A stretch of DNA of 64,000 nt from Marinomonas rhodophyticola (lineage in GTDB: Bacteria > Pseudomonadota > Gammaproteobacteria > Pseudomonadales > Marinomonadaceae): NCBI RefSeq assembly GCF_026113935.1, contig NZ_JAPEUL010000004.1:930001-994000 (forward strand), given 5' to 3'. Below, piece by piece: positions 1 to 10,859 of this stretch (positions are counted from its first letter, which is position 1; each line of letters begins with the position of its first letter). Both the position numbers and the translations under genes were made by a program. The notes under the pieces are model-generated. The model was not told the DNA's origin. It was given only the letters and a program-made list of their open reading frames with translations, and did no database searches.

Positions 1-704
1 GGATTTAAGACACCTTGGTTAGATGAAGTTGTGAAACAGGGCTGGGATTATGTCGGGCGAGTCAGAAGGCCGCGTAAGTACTATGATGACTCGCTTCAAG
101 CTTGGCGCTGCATATCCACTTTGTTCTCTAGTGCTAATCAAAAACCTAAGCATCTAGAGCTTAAACATCGTCAATCTAGCCCAATCACCAATCAGTTTGT
201 CCTTTACAAGAGTCCCACCTAAAGGGCGTCACTCCATCAATCAAAAAGGTAAAAGACGTGCTTCTTTATCTTCGCTTACCGCAGCCAGAGGTGCAAAAGA
301 GCCTTGGTTATTAGTGTCTCTCTTCCTGTGAACCGTCTTTTTGCGAAGCGTTGCGTCAAAGCATATGAAACGAGAATGCAAATTGAAGAAGGGTTTCGCG
401 ATATGAAAAGCAGCCGATTCGGCCTAGGATTTGAGTTGAGTTTGACATCAAAGATAGAACGGTTGAGCAACTTAATCCTGCTTACAACTGTCACTGCGCT
501 TCTGCTTGTTTTAATCGGTAAAGTCATAGAGCTAGCAGGCTATGCAAAACGCTTCCAAGTGAATACCCTACGTAAGCGAAGAGTTCGGTCACACTTTTAC
601 CTTGGGAAACGAGCCATTATGACTCGTTTCCAGATATCAAAAAGGAATGGCAGGACGGCATAAGGCAACTCGTTCAGCAGCTCGAACAAGGAACCTATTT
701 ATGA
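1..704 (+). pseudogene. IS4-family (IS10-like) transposase, 5' part missing, frame broken three times
   Basis: C-terminal half of a DDE transposase that would cut and paste the element. The IS4-family signature Y-x2-R-x3-E-x6-K is visible around 361-408 (YETRMQIEEGF...K) with the last catalytic Glu in it. As written, the frame changes near 212, near 320 and near 608. Reading through gives an IS10-like order: a KGR-rich stretch, EPWLLV, SLPV, the YREK motif, and a C terminus ending in EQGTYL with stop at 702-704. Each break needs only one base to mend (one at an AAA run), so the gene may be intact in the cell. The start lies outside the window. Confidence 0.75.
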
Positions 705-727
705 GTAAATTCGTGGGGATACCTCAG
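1..727 (+). mobile_element. IS10/IS4-type insertion sequence, right part
   Basis: The right end of an insertion sequence enters from the left edge of the window. It holds a transposase reading rightward, followed at 703-727 by a terminal inverted repeat. Read inward on the minus strand the repeat begins CTGAGGTATCCCC, which closely resembles the IS10 end (CTGA...ATCCCC). The element stops at the TCAG at 724-727. The left end and the target duplication lie outside the window. Confidence 0.8.
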
Positions 728-1352
728 CATCTGATCCTAAATATCTAATAAGTGTTTTATCTAAACCAATTCTAAAGTGACAATAAAGTCTGCGTAAATA
801 AAGGAGCAAGGTGATGTCAAGAAAATCTGACAAACAGCAAGTACAACAACAAGTGACCAAGGCAGGTGAGCGAGCTGCGAAAGCCGTGCTAATGCAAGCG
901 CCAGAATACCTTGCAGGTCGGATATGTCCTTTAAATAGTGATTGGTAGTTTTTTGATTGTTGATGGTATTTGCCTAGCACTACATATAGTGGGTGCGATG
1001 CCAGAAGTTAGCGATGAGTCTTTCTTCCTTTTGAAGAACGTGGGGGGTAGTCGCTTGGTCTTTTGTAGACTGCTGGGTGGCCAACCATGTTTGCTCGGAC
1101 GGGGTTTAGTTCGATGTAACGTTGGTATAATTGGTTTTCTGCATCACTATTGCTGCGCTAGAAGTCCGTAAAAGACCACCCAGTAACAGGGTAGGTAATC
1201 ACCCAATTCCACATTGTTTGTACCCTTTTTTACGCTAAAAGCCAGTAAAAATGCGCCATAGTGCGTCCTTCCTATGTTGGCATCGATCCTGCTAGCTCTC
1301 TCTTTGTTAGTTGAATGTCATCTTGGCAAATCGCAGATGAGGCAGAGGAATC
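728..1352. other. gap between IS end and T6SS island, no convincing gene
   Basis: About 620 bases between the insertion sequence and the first island gene. The only well-spaced ribosome site is AAGGAG before the ATG at 814, leading a 44-codon frame listed separately. Other open frames here have no recognisable protein features. The stretch probably holds the promoter of the gene at 1353 and debris next to the insertion sequence. Confidence 0.4.
814..948 (+). CDS. small hypothetical protein, possibly a truncated gene start
   Basis: A 44-residue frame starts at an ATG preceded by AAGGAGCAAGGTG. It begins MSRKSDKQQ, is rich in Gln, Lys and Arg, and is predicted to be helical and basic. No family was recognised. 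It sits 87 bases past the insertion sequence end, so it may be the surviving 5' end of a gene cut by a rearrangement, or it may run on in another frame given how many base errors this window contains. The ribosome site is the only real support. Confidence 0.25.
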   Translation: MSRKSDKQQVQQQVTKAGERAAKAVLMQAPEYLAGRICPLNSDW

Positions 1353-2457
1353 ATGGTTGCACTGCAAAAACAAAGCTCTGTTATAGAGTCTAATGCTATT
1401 GAGTCCTCATGAGAAGCTTGAAGAAGAGCATTGCTCTAAACCGAGTCAGCAGAATTGGGTATTAGCGCTGCGTGATGTTCATCGGCAGCCAATTTATGCT
1501 GAGGATAGGCTCTATTGGATGCTGCAGCTAAGGGATTATGTATACCAAAACACGTTATCAAATACTGAACTATCTGAGCGTCATTTCGTCACGGCAAAAT
1601 ATCCAGTGTCAGATTATCTTCTTATGCTAGATCTTGCTGAGCGGCTCTGTGATTGGGTGATGGTTGATGAGATCAGTAACACTCTGTTAAATCTCGATGC
1701 TGACTGTTTAAGTAATGAGCAGTATAGCAAAATTATTGTAGCGAATGCCGAAGCCTGCGTTCAGTCGGGTAAGTCTTTTCAAGCGCTGCAAAGCGTTAAA
1801 TGTGCCTTGCTCAATCAATATCAAAATGCAGAATTGCTTAGCTGTTATCGCTGGGTGCAATATCACGCTGAACGAGCCAATCAAAGCTCTATTCCGTGGC
1901 AGGATTATTGTGCAGCAGGACTCATGTTAACGCCATTGGAATCCTACCATATAGATGCTTATCGTTGGGTTTACTGCAAGCAAAGTGAGGGTGCTGCTAG
2001 CGTAGCAGATTTATGTAATCTACCGAATTTTAGTCATGATGATGACTGGTTAACTTGGTTACAGAATTGTCGTCATTACCACAATCATTACCTTTATGCG
2101 GTCATTCATCAGGAGTGGGGCTTTATTGGTTCAGTTTGCTTAGAGGTTTTTAACGGCATCGGCTTTTTTTATTATTGGCTTGGAGAGGATTTTCAAGGCT
2201 ATGGTTTTGGGCCGCGAGCAGTGGCTATTTTGCTCAAACTTGGCGATCTGCATAAAGGCATGACAGCTTGCTATGCCAAGGTCTATGACAACAATCTGCA
2301 CTCGCAAAAAGCGCTAGAAAAGATCGGCTTTTCGGCTTTACCGATTTATCTGGCAGCACCCTACGACAATGAGCTTTTGTATTATTTTGGGCCGGATAAA
2401 ACTCAACGGCAATGGCGTGATGAATTATTAACCTTGTTCACCGATATGGGTTTCTGA
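1353..2457 (+). CDS. GNAT-family N-acetyltransferase with helical N-terminal region (one frame break)
   Basis: About 367 residues once one extra base near 1404 is removed. The ATG at 1353 has AGAGGA four bases upstream, whereas the ATG at 1393 in the second frame has no good site, so 1353 is preferred. Residues about 1-230 are Leu- and Ala-rich and look like a TPR-like helical repeat domain. Residues about 235-350 form a GNAT fold: a beta strand ending GFIGSVCLEVF, then the acetyl-CoA loop in FQGYGFGPRAV, then the usual N...S.K.LEKIGF end. It probably acetylates a protein or small molecule. It lies just upstream of the vgrG gene, and similar acetyltransferases sit beside T6SS spike genes, but a role there is inferred from position only. 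The break sits in GAGTCCTC. Confidence 0.7.
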
Positions 2458-2591
2458 TTTTAAATTGGAAGTCACCAGAGATTATCTATTGCATCATCTT
2501 AGCTGATTCGAGACAGCGGGTTACATTTTATTTTTGGTGGAGAAACGATAGGGATAGCTTGCTGTCCCTATCGATAATGAATACCTTATTG

Positions 2592-2927
2592 CTATGCGTG
2601 TTCTGACTCAGGTTCTGGCTCTGGCTCTGGTGCGGCTACAACACTTTCTTCTACGGATTCTTCAATAGTGACCTCTTCTTCCACCACCGCTGGGTTTATT
2701 TTTGCATCGATGCTGGGTAGTACGACGTTATCCAGAAAGATTTCTAAGCTTTGCATGACTAGGACTTTTACATCATCAAGCGATGGGGCTTCTTCTCCTT
2801 CTAATGTGCCTTCTTTAACTAGATTAATGTGGTCTTCAATAATGCTGGTTAGGTTTGTTTGAATCGTGCTTTTTAACTTGGGTAACATAATGCCTAGCTG
2901 AATTTTGAATGCGATATTATCTGACAT
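2592..2927 (-). CDS. hypothetical protein with acidic Glu-Pro tail
   Basis: A 111-residue protein. The start at 2927 (MSDNIAFK) is chosen because AGAGGA stands six bases upstream; the longer frame beginning at 3080 has no ribosome site. Residues 1-75 are predicted helical with a regular hydrophobic pattern. The last 35 residues are Val/Glu-rich and end in an alternating Glu-Pro stretch (PEPEPEPES). No signal peptide, membrane segment or known domain was recognised. It is transcribed against its neighbours inside the T6SS spike island, so it could be an immunity or chaperone factor, but nothing in the sequence shows that. Confidence 0.6.
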   Translation of the reverse strand: MSDNIAFKIQLGIMLPKLKSTIQTNLTSIIEDHINLVKEGTLEGEEAPSLDDVKVLVMQSLEIFLDNVVLPSIDAKINPAVVEEEVTIEESVEESVVAAPEPEPEPESEHA

Positions 2928-3392
2928 AGTGGTTCCTCTTTTGTAAATAAATTCTGATGAGTAAAACCCACGTGATGTAGTGGGATTCTTTCTTATAGTC
3001 ATTGCTTTTCGTTTACTAATCGTAGCCAGCATATGTATAGCAGAGGTCATGCCATTACAGCCTTTTTTATTTAAAGGCATAAATATTTTGACTAATGATT
3101 TGATTTATAAAACGTTTTGCAAATTTTTAATGATTAAAAGAAAATAATTTACGTTTATTTTTTGTGAAAAACTCATAATGTTGGGTATGAAATCTACCCG
3201 AAAATGGGTGATTACCGACCCAGTCTTAATCACTTTCATGCGCTGATTTTAATTAAATCTAATAATATCAACTGGTTAACTATCTGGCACTATTCCTGCT
3301 TTTAATTATGAATGACGAAGAATAAAAAATCATTGTTACCAAAATGATCGTTGGTGTCTTTTTATTTGATGGATTAGTTGAGCGAAGATGGT
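2928..3392. other. intergenic region between divergent genes
   Basis: A 465-base AT-rich stretch between the leftward gene at 2592-2927 and the rightward vgrG. It should contain both promoters. It has no open frame with a ribosome site, and I saw no clear operator or repeat. Confidence 0.5.
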
Positions 3393-6300
3393 ATGACAGA
3401 AAATAAACTTCCCCTAGATTATATGGCGATAGAACCCAGTCGGCAGTTTGCTACCTCGTTATCGTTTAGTGTGGTGGCTGAATCTTCTGGCGGTGAGCCT
3501 CAATAGTGACTATTTTCGAGTAGTGTCAGTAGAGGGGCAGGAACAGGTTTCTCAGCCTTTTAGTTTTACCATCAGTCTGCGTGCCAATGAGCGAAATGAG
3601 CCGCCCATTAACCCTAAAGATGCCAATCGTTCTTTTGCCAATCTATCAAAACCGTCTTATAGCCCGAATCAATCACTTTCTTTAGTGCAGGGTGTTGGAG
3701 GAGATCTATTAGCGCAGTGGACTCAGTTAGTGATTGGTTTTGAATCTTACCCAAACGCTATGGGCGAGCGAGATGGTATGTTTGATGCTCAAGCAACATC
3801 GAGTGTTGACCCTCTGCCGTCGCGATATTTTTCTGGCATTGTATCTTCGGTTAGTCAAAGTGCACCAGGAGAGTATAGCTTGGTGATGCAGTCTCCCTTG
3901 TTTCCTTTAACATTACGCAATCGCTATTTTGTTCATCAGGGAATGAATCTAGAACAAATTATTGGTGCCTTAATTACCCCCGAGCTATCCCGCTACGGCA
4001 AGCATTTTTCGGTACGTTATAAAATCGCTGGTTTAACCGCGACGAGAGTGCAAGATTGGATGCAGGCTGGTGAAACGGATTTTGCTATGTTGCAACGAGT
4101 CATGAAAAAAGCCGCTGTGCATTTTTATTTTATTCATAGTGAAAACGGTTTAACGCTTGTTTTTTCTAATCAGACAACGAGCTCCTAATGAAGTCTACAT
4201 TCCGGGCTGTAAAAAAGGGATCTCTCGCTTTACGTTATAGCTATACGGATGCACAATCACTTGGTTTACAGCAGAATGATTTATTCTGTCACTTAGCCTA
4301 TCAAGCACAGATGGTGCCGCAGACGGTTGGCACAGTGTTAACTCGTCAGCAGGCCAACTGGGAAACTAACGAAGTGGCGAGTTTTAATAGTTTTCCTGCT
4401 ACAGCAGACACGACAAAGGCGAATTATCTGTTTTATCAGAATTATTCTTATGGCGTCGATAAACGCGAATCTGAAGAAACACATCGACAGATTGCTCAAC
4501 AAGTAGCGACTCAACAAGGTACCTTGACGGGGGAAAGTACCTCAACTCTGCTCAGCCCAGGATATACCTTTACCTTAAGCCAGATGGCGATAAATCCAAA
4601 AGACACAACCGAACAAGATGAAGACGGGAAATTGCCTGTTACCGCTGACAATTTGATGCCTATTCAGTTTAATGATAAGACCTTTGTGGTCACAAAAATA
4701 ACCCATAAGGTGACGGAAAGTACGCCCTATTCTGGGACGCTAGAAGCGACATTGGTGTCAAACGGCACTGATTCAAAGAGCCTCTGAGGCAACCTTTATT
4801 ACCCCTTTTGAAATACAAGACACTCATCAAGGCAATGTGTTAGCTAAAGTGTTAAAAAGTGCGGTTCCTAAAAACCCTTATTTTTTCGAGAAAAATAACT
4901 TTCAAACCGAAATTACGTCCGTCCAGTATGGTGACTCATCATCTGGAGATTCGGTAACGAAACTGAAGCAAATAGGTTGTTTGGTGCAGTTTGCCACGGA
5001 CGAGGGAACAGATATTAGCCATTGGGTGGCTCTGTCTAGTACATCGCAGACGGCTCCTGCCGTAAATTCTATGGTGCTGGTGGGGCGTGGCGATAATGAA
5101 AGTGAAATCCCACAGATTCAGCAGGTCGTGTCTTCTCACGGAGAGAAAACCATTCAGCCTGCCTTTTGGCGCAATAACAGTTGGACCTTTAATACCAATT
5201 GGGGAAGCAGCTGTAGTACCAGCTATGGTGATAGCATGAGTATACGCTTTGGCAGTGAGGCTAAGGCCGATTTAAAAACGGCGATGAATATCGTTCAAAC
5301 CGCCTACAGTAACCTAACTGTCTTAGGGGCTAGTTTTGGCGGTGTGAGTTACGACATGGGCTGTTCTTTTAGTTACTCAACGACGGGCAAAGGAGCACAA
5401 GGTTTGGCTGGTGCCAGTGTTTCCCAGGGCAGTCGTTTTAGCGAGAGTCATAGTGAGCAGGAGTACAGCGTCAGTTATAACAATGCGCGGCAAAGCTTTT
5501 CTAAATCTAATAAGAGTGTCAATGTGTCGTATCAGGGGGCTTTCTCCGATAAGGTGGATGAAAATAACTTGAGCTTCATCAAAGGCAAAATTCCCAATCA
5601 GGAGATTATTGATATTTGCAATACGTTACCAGATGGTTCTAGTTATAACCGAAGTCATATTACTGGTAAAACCATTAATTTGAGTGGAATGGGCGCCGAA
5701 CCACCGACAGCAGATCCTTCTAGCATCACCAGTCTCTCTTATTCTCATTCTATTATGTATGGAGATTCTGAAAATATTAATGAGCAGACGGGTGATAGTA
5801 AAAATACCAATACTCATAATGGTAATAGCACGAATTCATCGATGACGAATGGGAATTCTACCAGTAAAACGACAGTTAATGGCAATTCAAGCAGTGATAC
5901 TAACGTTACCGGGAATGCGGATAATAACAGTAAAACGATAGGAGCAACCAATCAAACGGACATGTTTATTGGCGCAAGAAATAACTTAACAACAAGTGTG
6001 GCGGCGACCAATGCTGTAAATACTTTTGTGGGGGCAACGAATGATGTTAGTACAAAGCTGTCTGTTGGAAACTCTATAAGCACTAATATAGGTGCTTCTA
6101 ATTCAGTAAATACATTCATCGGAGCTACCAATGATGTCAGTACAAAGTTGTCTCTTAGCAATTCTATAAGCACGACGATAGGTGCATCCAATACAGTAAA
6201 TACCTTTATTGGAGCTACTAATGATGTCAGTACAAAGCTGTCGTTAAGTAATTCTACGAATACGACCATAGGTACATCCAACTCAGTCAGTACTTTTATT

Positions 6301-6594
6301 GGAGCCACTAATGATGTGAGTACAAGGCTGTCTATGAGTAATTCTGTAAGCACTAATATAGGTTCATCCAGTTCTATTTCAACCAACTTGTCTGCAAATA
6401 CGTCGATTAGCTCAACAATGGGATTAGATTTATCGGTTTCAACTCGAGGTGGATTATGTATATCCGTTGACAATAATGCAGGCGTAAAAATTCAGTTAGC
6501 GACTGGTAGTACCATTATTCAGAAACAAGAAGAAGTTGCTGCCGCCCAAAAAGGCATAGTAGCTAATATGGTCACAATGGCGATGACACTATAA
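3393..6594 (+). CDS. vgrG: T6SS spike protein VgrG with repeat-rich C-terminal extension (three frame breaks)
   Basis: VgrG trimers form the tip of the type VI secretion needle. Mending three breaks gives about 1066 residues. They lie at 3495-3501 (GAGCCTC for GAGCTC), near 4179 (one base missing beside GAGCTC) and at 4778-4784 (GAGCCTC for GAGCTC). Residues about 1-450 match the gp27-like part (DYFRVVSVEGQEQVSQPF near the start, RYFSGIVSSVSQ, then LRNRYFVHQGMNLEQII). A gp5-like OB part follows (GCLVQFATDEGTDISHWV, VLVGRGDNESEIPQI). The long C-terminal part is Ser/Thr/Asn-rich with 30-residue repeats, probably a beta-helical needle extension. No toxin domain was recognised. It leads a set of DUF2169, pentapeptide, DUF3540 and DUF4150 genes, three bases before the next ATG. 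Confidence 0.9.
6005..6372 (+). repeat. 90-base tandem repeats inside vgrG (about four copies)
   Basis: The segment ATGATGT-AGTACAA recurs at 6041, 6131, 6221 and 6311, a period of exactly 90 bases or 30 codons. The encoded unit has the pattern GATNDVSTKLSLSNSIST followed by a short T-I-G-A-S-N linker. Copies differ mainly at third codon positions, so the protein pattern is being kept. A looser N-G-N-S-T type repeat precedes it from about 5770. Confidence 0.9.
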
Positions 6595-6596
6595 TT

Positions 6597-9237
6597 ATGC
6601 AAATAATTAAGCCTGGTAAGTTAAGCCTCATTAGTAAGACCTATGGTTTTAATGGACACCAATTTTCGGTAGGAGCATTGTGTTTTTTTAAGCTTGGCGC
6701 AGACAACGCCTTGCTTACTGAAATTAGCCAGTGGCCTAGAATCATAAAATACCTTGAAAATGGTGATTTACTCGATATGGGTTTTGCGAAGCCAAATGGT
6801 GAGTTATTAATAGCTGGTAGGGCGTTTGCTCCAAATAAAATCCCAGTCACCAATATGACCGTGACTGTGTCACTGGGTAAAGTTAAAAAATCATTAAAGA
6901 TAATCGGTGATAGATACTGGAGCGGAGGTTTGTTCAGTTCCGTCAGTACGCCGGTAAAGTTTACAGATATGCCGTTGATCTATCAGAACGCTTATGGCGC
7001 AGTGGGTTATGAACAGAACCCTTTGGGTAAAGGGGTCATTAATAAAAAATATAAAAATAAAGAAACAGACAGCTATGCTTTGCCCAATATTTATTTAGAA
7101 AAAGAAAGTCCAAAGGCGGATAAAGAGGTTCGTAGCGTAGCCGGCTTTGGTCCTTTAAGTATTCAGTGGCCGCAACGGACTCGTTATCAGGGTAGCTATA
7201 ATAAGCAGTGGCTTGAAAACGACCGTTCTGGATTTCCCAAAGACACCAATCCTAAATTATTTAACAGTGCCCCATTGGATCAGCAAATAGAAGATTTTTT
7301 CCAGCCAGATACCGCCTATTCGATTAAAGGTATGAACGTCGACTATCACGTGACTGAAGGTAGGCTTCCTAACATTAAAGTGCGTGCCTTTATTTGTCAG
7401 CACGTTAAAGGCGTAGACGTGTTTAAAGAAATTTCAACCGCCATAGATACGGTGTGGTTTTTTCCTGAATTGGAGCTTGGAGTCTGCATTTACCGTGGAG
7501 TCACTCAAGTGAATGATTCCGATGGATTGGATGTGAAAAAATTGATGTTGGCCTGCGAAGGCGCGAATGATGCCCCGCGAACGATTGAATATTATCAAGA
7601 TGTAATAACCTTACGTACGGACCCAGAAACAGCGCTTGCTCATGTGTTTAATGAGTCGCAGCTAATGCCAATGAAAACGAAAGATCAGCAGCAACATTAT
7701 GACAACATCCATGCTGAGGCAAAACGTTTACATCAGCAAAAAATCGATCATATCACTGAGTTACAGGTGGCAAAAATACAAGCCGACAATCCAAATATTC
7801 AGCTTCCTTCATTAGAAAAAACACCACCAGATGTCGACGAACCTGGCCCTATCCCTCAGGAACTTTTAGAAAGCGGTGATATCGATTTGTCACCCTATAT
7901 AGCGTACGCCAATATGGCAGCTAAAAAAGCAAACGCTGACATGGAATTACAATTATCCGAGTTAAAGCAGCTACAAGCTAAATACTCGAAACAACAGGAT
8001 AAGGCGTGTGAATCCAGTTCTAGCATGAAAGCTCGGGTAAATAATAGGGTGTATGTTACGGCAACGGATTTAGAGGCGTTTACTTCTTATCAGCCTCCAG
8101 AGTGGATGACTGCGCTACCGCCCGAAAACGCACTCACCTTCGAGCAACAAAAACAGGTATGGCAGGCCGAACAATCGGCTGCGAAAAATGCCAGAGAGGC
8201 TCGCCAAAATGCTCCCGAAGTAACTGTTTTAGCTCAACCATTACCAGAAAACGGCGCTCAACAGATGCGGGAATGGGTAATAGTGCTAATGGCTTCCTCT
8301 GTATCATTGGCGGGTAGGGATTTGGCTGGCGCCGATTTATCTGGTTTAGACTTTTCTGGTTTGGACTTGCGCGATGTGATGCTGGAAAAAACAGATTTAA
8401 CCTCTTGTAACTTTGCTGGGTGCCGTCTTGATGGGGCGGTTTTTACCTCAGCGATATTAAACTCAGCTACTTTTACAAACTGTTCAATGATTAAGGCAAA
8501 CTTGGCGCTTACTTATGGAAAAGAAACGCGCTTCAACCATAGCAATTTAAGCCATTCAAATGTTACGAAAGCGGAATTTGATCACTGTGACTTCAGCGAT
8601 GCCATTCTAGATCATATATTAGCAGTGAACGTCAATATGCAATCGAGTGTTTTGCATCGTATTCAATGTGAAAAAGGGACTTTTATGGAAGCTAAGTTAA
8701 CTCAGAGTGATTGGCAAAAAGGCAGTTTAAAAAACTGTATTTTCTTTCAGCCAGAATTGCAAGGTGCTAACTGGCAAAACATAACGTTAGAGCGTTGCAT
8801 GATGTTGGAAACTAAGGCGGAAGGGGCTGACTTCGCCGGTATAAAAGCAGAAAAAGTTCAGTTCAGTAATAAGGGAGATTTTCTGCAAGCTGATTTTTCT
8901 AATGGTCTTTGGAAAACATGTGGTTTTCGTGGATTGGATATGAGCCAGAGTAAAGGAAACGGCTCTGTATTTATTGAATGCGATTTTGGCGAAGCCCTAC
9001 TTGAGAGGTAGCCACTATCAGAATGCTCTGTTTCATAATTGCATTATGACGTTAGCTAAATTTGATAGCAGTGACCTAAAAGAGGTGTGTTTTAACGCCA
9101 GTTCATTACGAAAATGCCAGTTTATTGCTGTGGATTTACGCGGTGGTGAATTTTTCAATAATGATCTGACTGATGCTGTTTTTGATGACTGTTTGACTGA
9201 CGATATGAAACAAAGCCCCATGCCATTGATTAACTAG
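6597..9237 (+). CDS. DUF2169 domain protein fused to pentapeptide repeats (one frame break)
   Basis: About 879 residues after removing one extra base near 9008 (GAGAGGT). Residues about 1-300 form the DUF2169 domain typical of VgrG-linked T6SS genes (VTVSLGKVKKSLKIIGDRYW, PLIYQNAYGAVGYEQNPLGKG, GFGPLSIQWPQR). Residues about 350-480 are charged and helical. From about residue 575 to the end, pentapeptide repeats of the A-D/N-L-S-G type begin with AGADLSGLDFSGLDL and continue past the break, folding as a right-handed beta helix. In related islands DUF2169 proteins are thought to help load cargo onto VgrG or PAAR tips. The start three bases after vgrG and the small gap to the next gene indicate one operon. 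Confidence 0.85.
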
Positions 9238-9244
9238 GTGACTA

Positions 9245-10312
9245 ATGAATAAATTACAAATCATTCAAGAAAAACTCGCCATGTGCCAACCTATAATCGG
9301 GGTTGATTTAAGTGGTGTGACGTTTGATCGTTGTGTGCTAGAGGGCGCGGTATTTTTAAATTGCAATTTTAGTGGCAGCCATTTTGACCATTGCGATCTG
9401 ACTCGAGCTGTTTTTACGCAATGTGACTTCACTCGGTCTTTTATAAACCAATGTAAGCTGAATCAATCGAGCTTGATACAGTGTGATTTTAAAGGGTCGT
9501 CATGGGAAAGTGCTTGTGAAATGGCAACGCTTAGCGAGTGTGATTTCAGTGAATGTGTCTGGCGGGATATTAGTGTTAAATCGTCAACATGGCATCAGTG
9601 TGTTTTTACCCGTGCAACCTTTACATCTTGTCAGTGGGATACCGTGACATTATCTGAAATGGAATCCAGTCACGCTGTTTATGAAAGCTGTGTTTTTTAT
9701 AACATAGTTTGGCTAAAAACGGATTTTAAGACCATGCAACTGAATGGCTGCAGCTTCACCCAAGCCTTGTTGCTTGAGTGTGACTTTAGCGGTCAAGACC
9801 TCAAAAAAATCACCCTAAAATATTGCACTTGTAGCGAAAGTCTATTTGTTGGAACGCAATTATCAGCAGCGGATCTTTATAGTTCTAATTTTTCAAAATG
9901 TGTATTAACCGATGTTGATTTTAGTCAGTCAAAATTACAGCAGGCGTTGTTTATCGAAAGTAAAATCAACAACTGTGTTTTTGATAAAGCGGATTTAAGT
10001 AATGCGAATTTTCAGCAAGCGGAAATAAGTCAATCAACCTTTGTATCCTGCCCGATGTCACAAACTTGGATGAAAAGTCTAACCGCTGATCAGGTCGATT
10101 TTACAGGTACAGATTTGAGTTATAGCAACTTCTCTTATAGTGATCTTAACAAATGTAATTTTAGCCGTTCGACTTTATTACGAACCGTGATTCATCAAGT
10201 CATAGAAAAAGACTGTCGTTGGCAGGGGGCAGATAAAAGCCAGTTATTAACCACAGATGCTAATCAGAAAGCGATTGATGACAAGCTTGCAAAATTTGGA
10301 GTAACACCATGA
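9245..10312 (+). CDS. pentapeptide repeat protein
   Basis: 355 residues, almost entirely pentapeptide repeats: a hydrophobic residue at the centre of each five, Cys often before Asp/Asn-Phe (repeated C-D-F-S/T, as in FLNCNFSGSHFDHCDL). The predicted product is a long right-handed beta helix without a catalytic domain, signal peptide or membrane segment. It begins seven bases after the DUF2169-pentapeptide gene and overlaps the next gene by four bases (ATGA), so it is translated with the spike operon. It may dock with the pentapeptide tail of its neighbour or extend the spike. A role as secreted effector cannot be excluded. Confidence 0.8.
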   Translation: MNKLQIIQEKLAMCQPIIGVDLSGVTFDRCVLEGAVFLNCNFSGSHFDHCDLTRAVFTQCDFTRSFINQCKLNQSSLIQCDFKGSSWESACEMATLSECDFSECVWRDISVKSSTWHQCVFTRATFTSCQWDTVTLSEMESSHAVYESCVFYNIVWLKTDFKTMQLNGCSFTQALLLECDFSGQDLKKITLKYCTCSESLFVGTQLSAADLYSSNFSKCVLTDVDFSQSKLQQALFIESKINNCVFDKADLSNANFQQAEISQSTFVSCPMSQTWMKSLTADQVDFTGTDLSYSNFSYSDLNKCNFSRSTLLRTVIHQVIEKDCRWQGADKSQLLTTDANQKAIDDKLAKFGVTP

Positions 10313-10848
10313 CTCATGTTTTAAAATTAAGCGCGAAGACGCTGCCTGACGTTGTTCCTAAAGAAATACAGGTGACTTATGGTGGATTAATTACCCGTTT
10401 TGATAAGCTTTCTAATTCTTGGATAATTGATGATGTTTATTGTGCTACCTGTGCCGTTAGTTTACTGATCCAGCCTTGTGTGGGTGATACGGTATGTTTT
10501 GTTGAGATGGCTGAGGAGTATTACATTACTCAATTGCTGTCTCGAAAAAATGAAATAGAAACGTTAACGATTTCATCGGATAAAAAAATGCACTGGCAGG
10601 CACCTGAGCTAAAGTTTACGGCTTTTGAAAATCTAGAATTGATTTCTTTAGACAAGATGGCATTGATGAGTAAGAACTATGTCATGTCTGTGGCAAATAC
10701 TATGATTCAGCAGGCAGAGAACCTACTTCAAAAAGTAAGTCAGTACTCTTTATCTGCCAAAGGGCTATTGAGAGTTCATGGAAAGCATCAGGTGATAACT
10801 GCTGAAAAAGATGTTCGTATTGATGCCGAACGGATAAATATGGGGTAA
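10309..10848 (+). CDS. DUF3540 domain-containing T6SS accessory protein
   Basis: 179 residues. The middle (about 35-125) matches the DUF3540 pattern found beside VgrG-DUF2169 genes: an OB-like strand run containing CLIQPCVGDTVCF-type residues (here LLIQPCVGDTVCFVEMAEEYYI) and then a beta-helical stretch LTISSDKKMHW. The C-terminal third is repetitive and beta-helix-like, resembling the needle end of VgrG. Overlap of four bases with the upstream pentapeptide gene and 11 bases to the DUF4150 gene place it in the spike operon. It is thought to be structural; no catalytic residues were seen. Confidence 0.8.
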   Translation: MTHVLKLSAKTLPDVVPKEIQVTYGGLITRFDKLSNSWIIDDVYCATCAVSLLIQPCVGDTVCFVEMAEEYYITQLLSRKNEIETLTISSDKKMHWQAPELKFTAFENLELISLDKMALMSKNYVMSVANTMIQQAENLLQKVSQYSLSAKGLLRVHGKHQVITAEKDVRIDAERINMG

Positions 10849-10859
10849 GGGGAGCGATT

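Noticed and set aside
1-704. IS transposase as a true decayed pseudogene
   Set aside because: Each of its breaks is mended by one base, in line with errors elsewhere in the window, so decay cannot be claimed.
938-1171. 77-codon frame after the insertion sequence
   Set aside because: No ribosome site and unlikely composition; probably chance.
5952-6473. 173-codon open frame on the minus strand inside vgrG
   Set aside because: It mirrors the 90-base repeats, has a monotonous Leu/Val pattern, no ribosome site, and lies opposite a clear VgrG.
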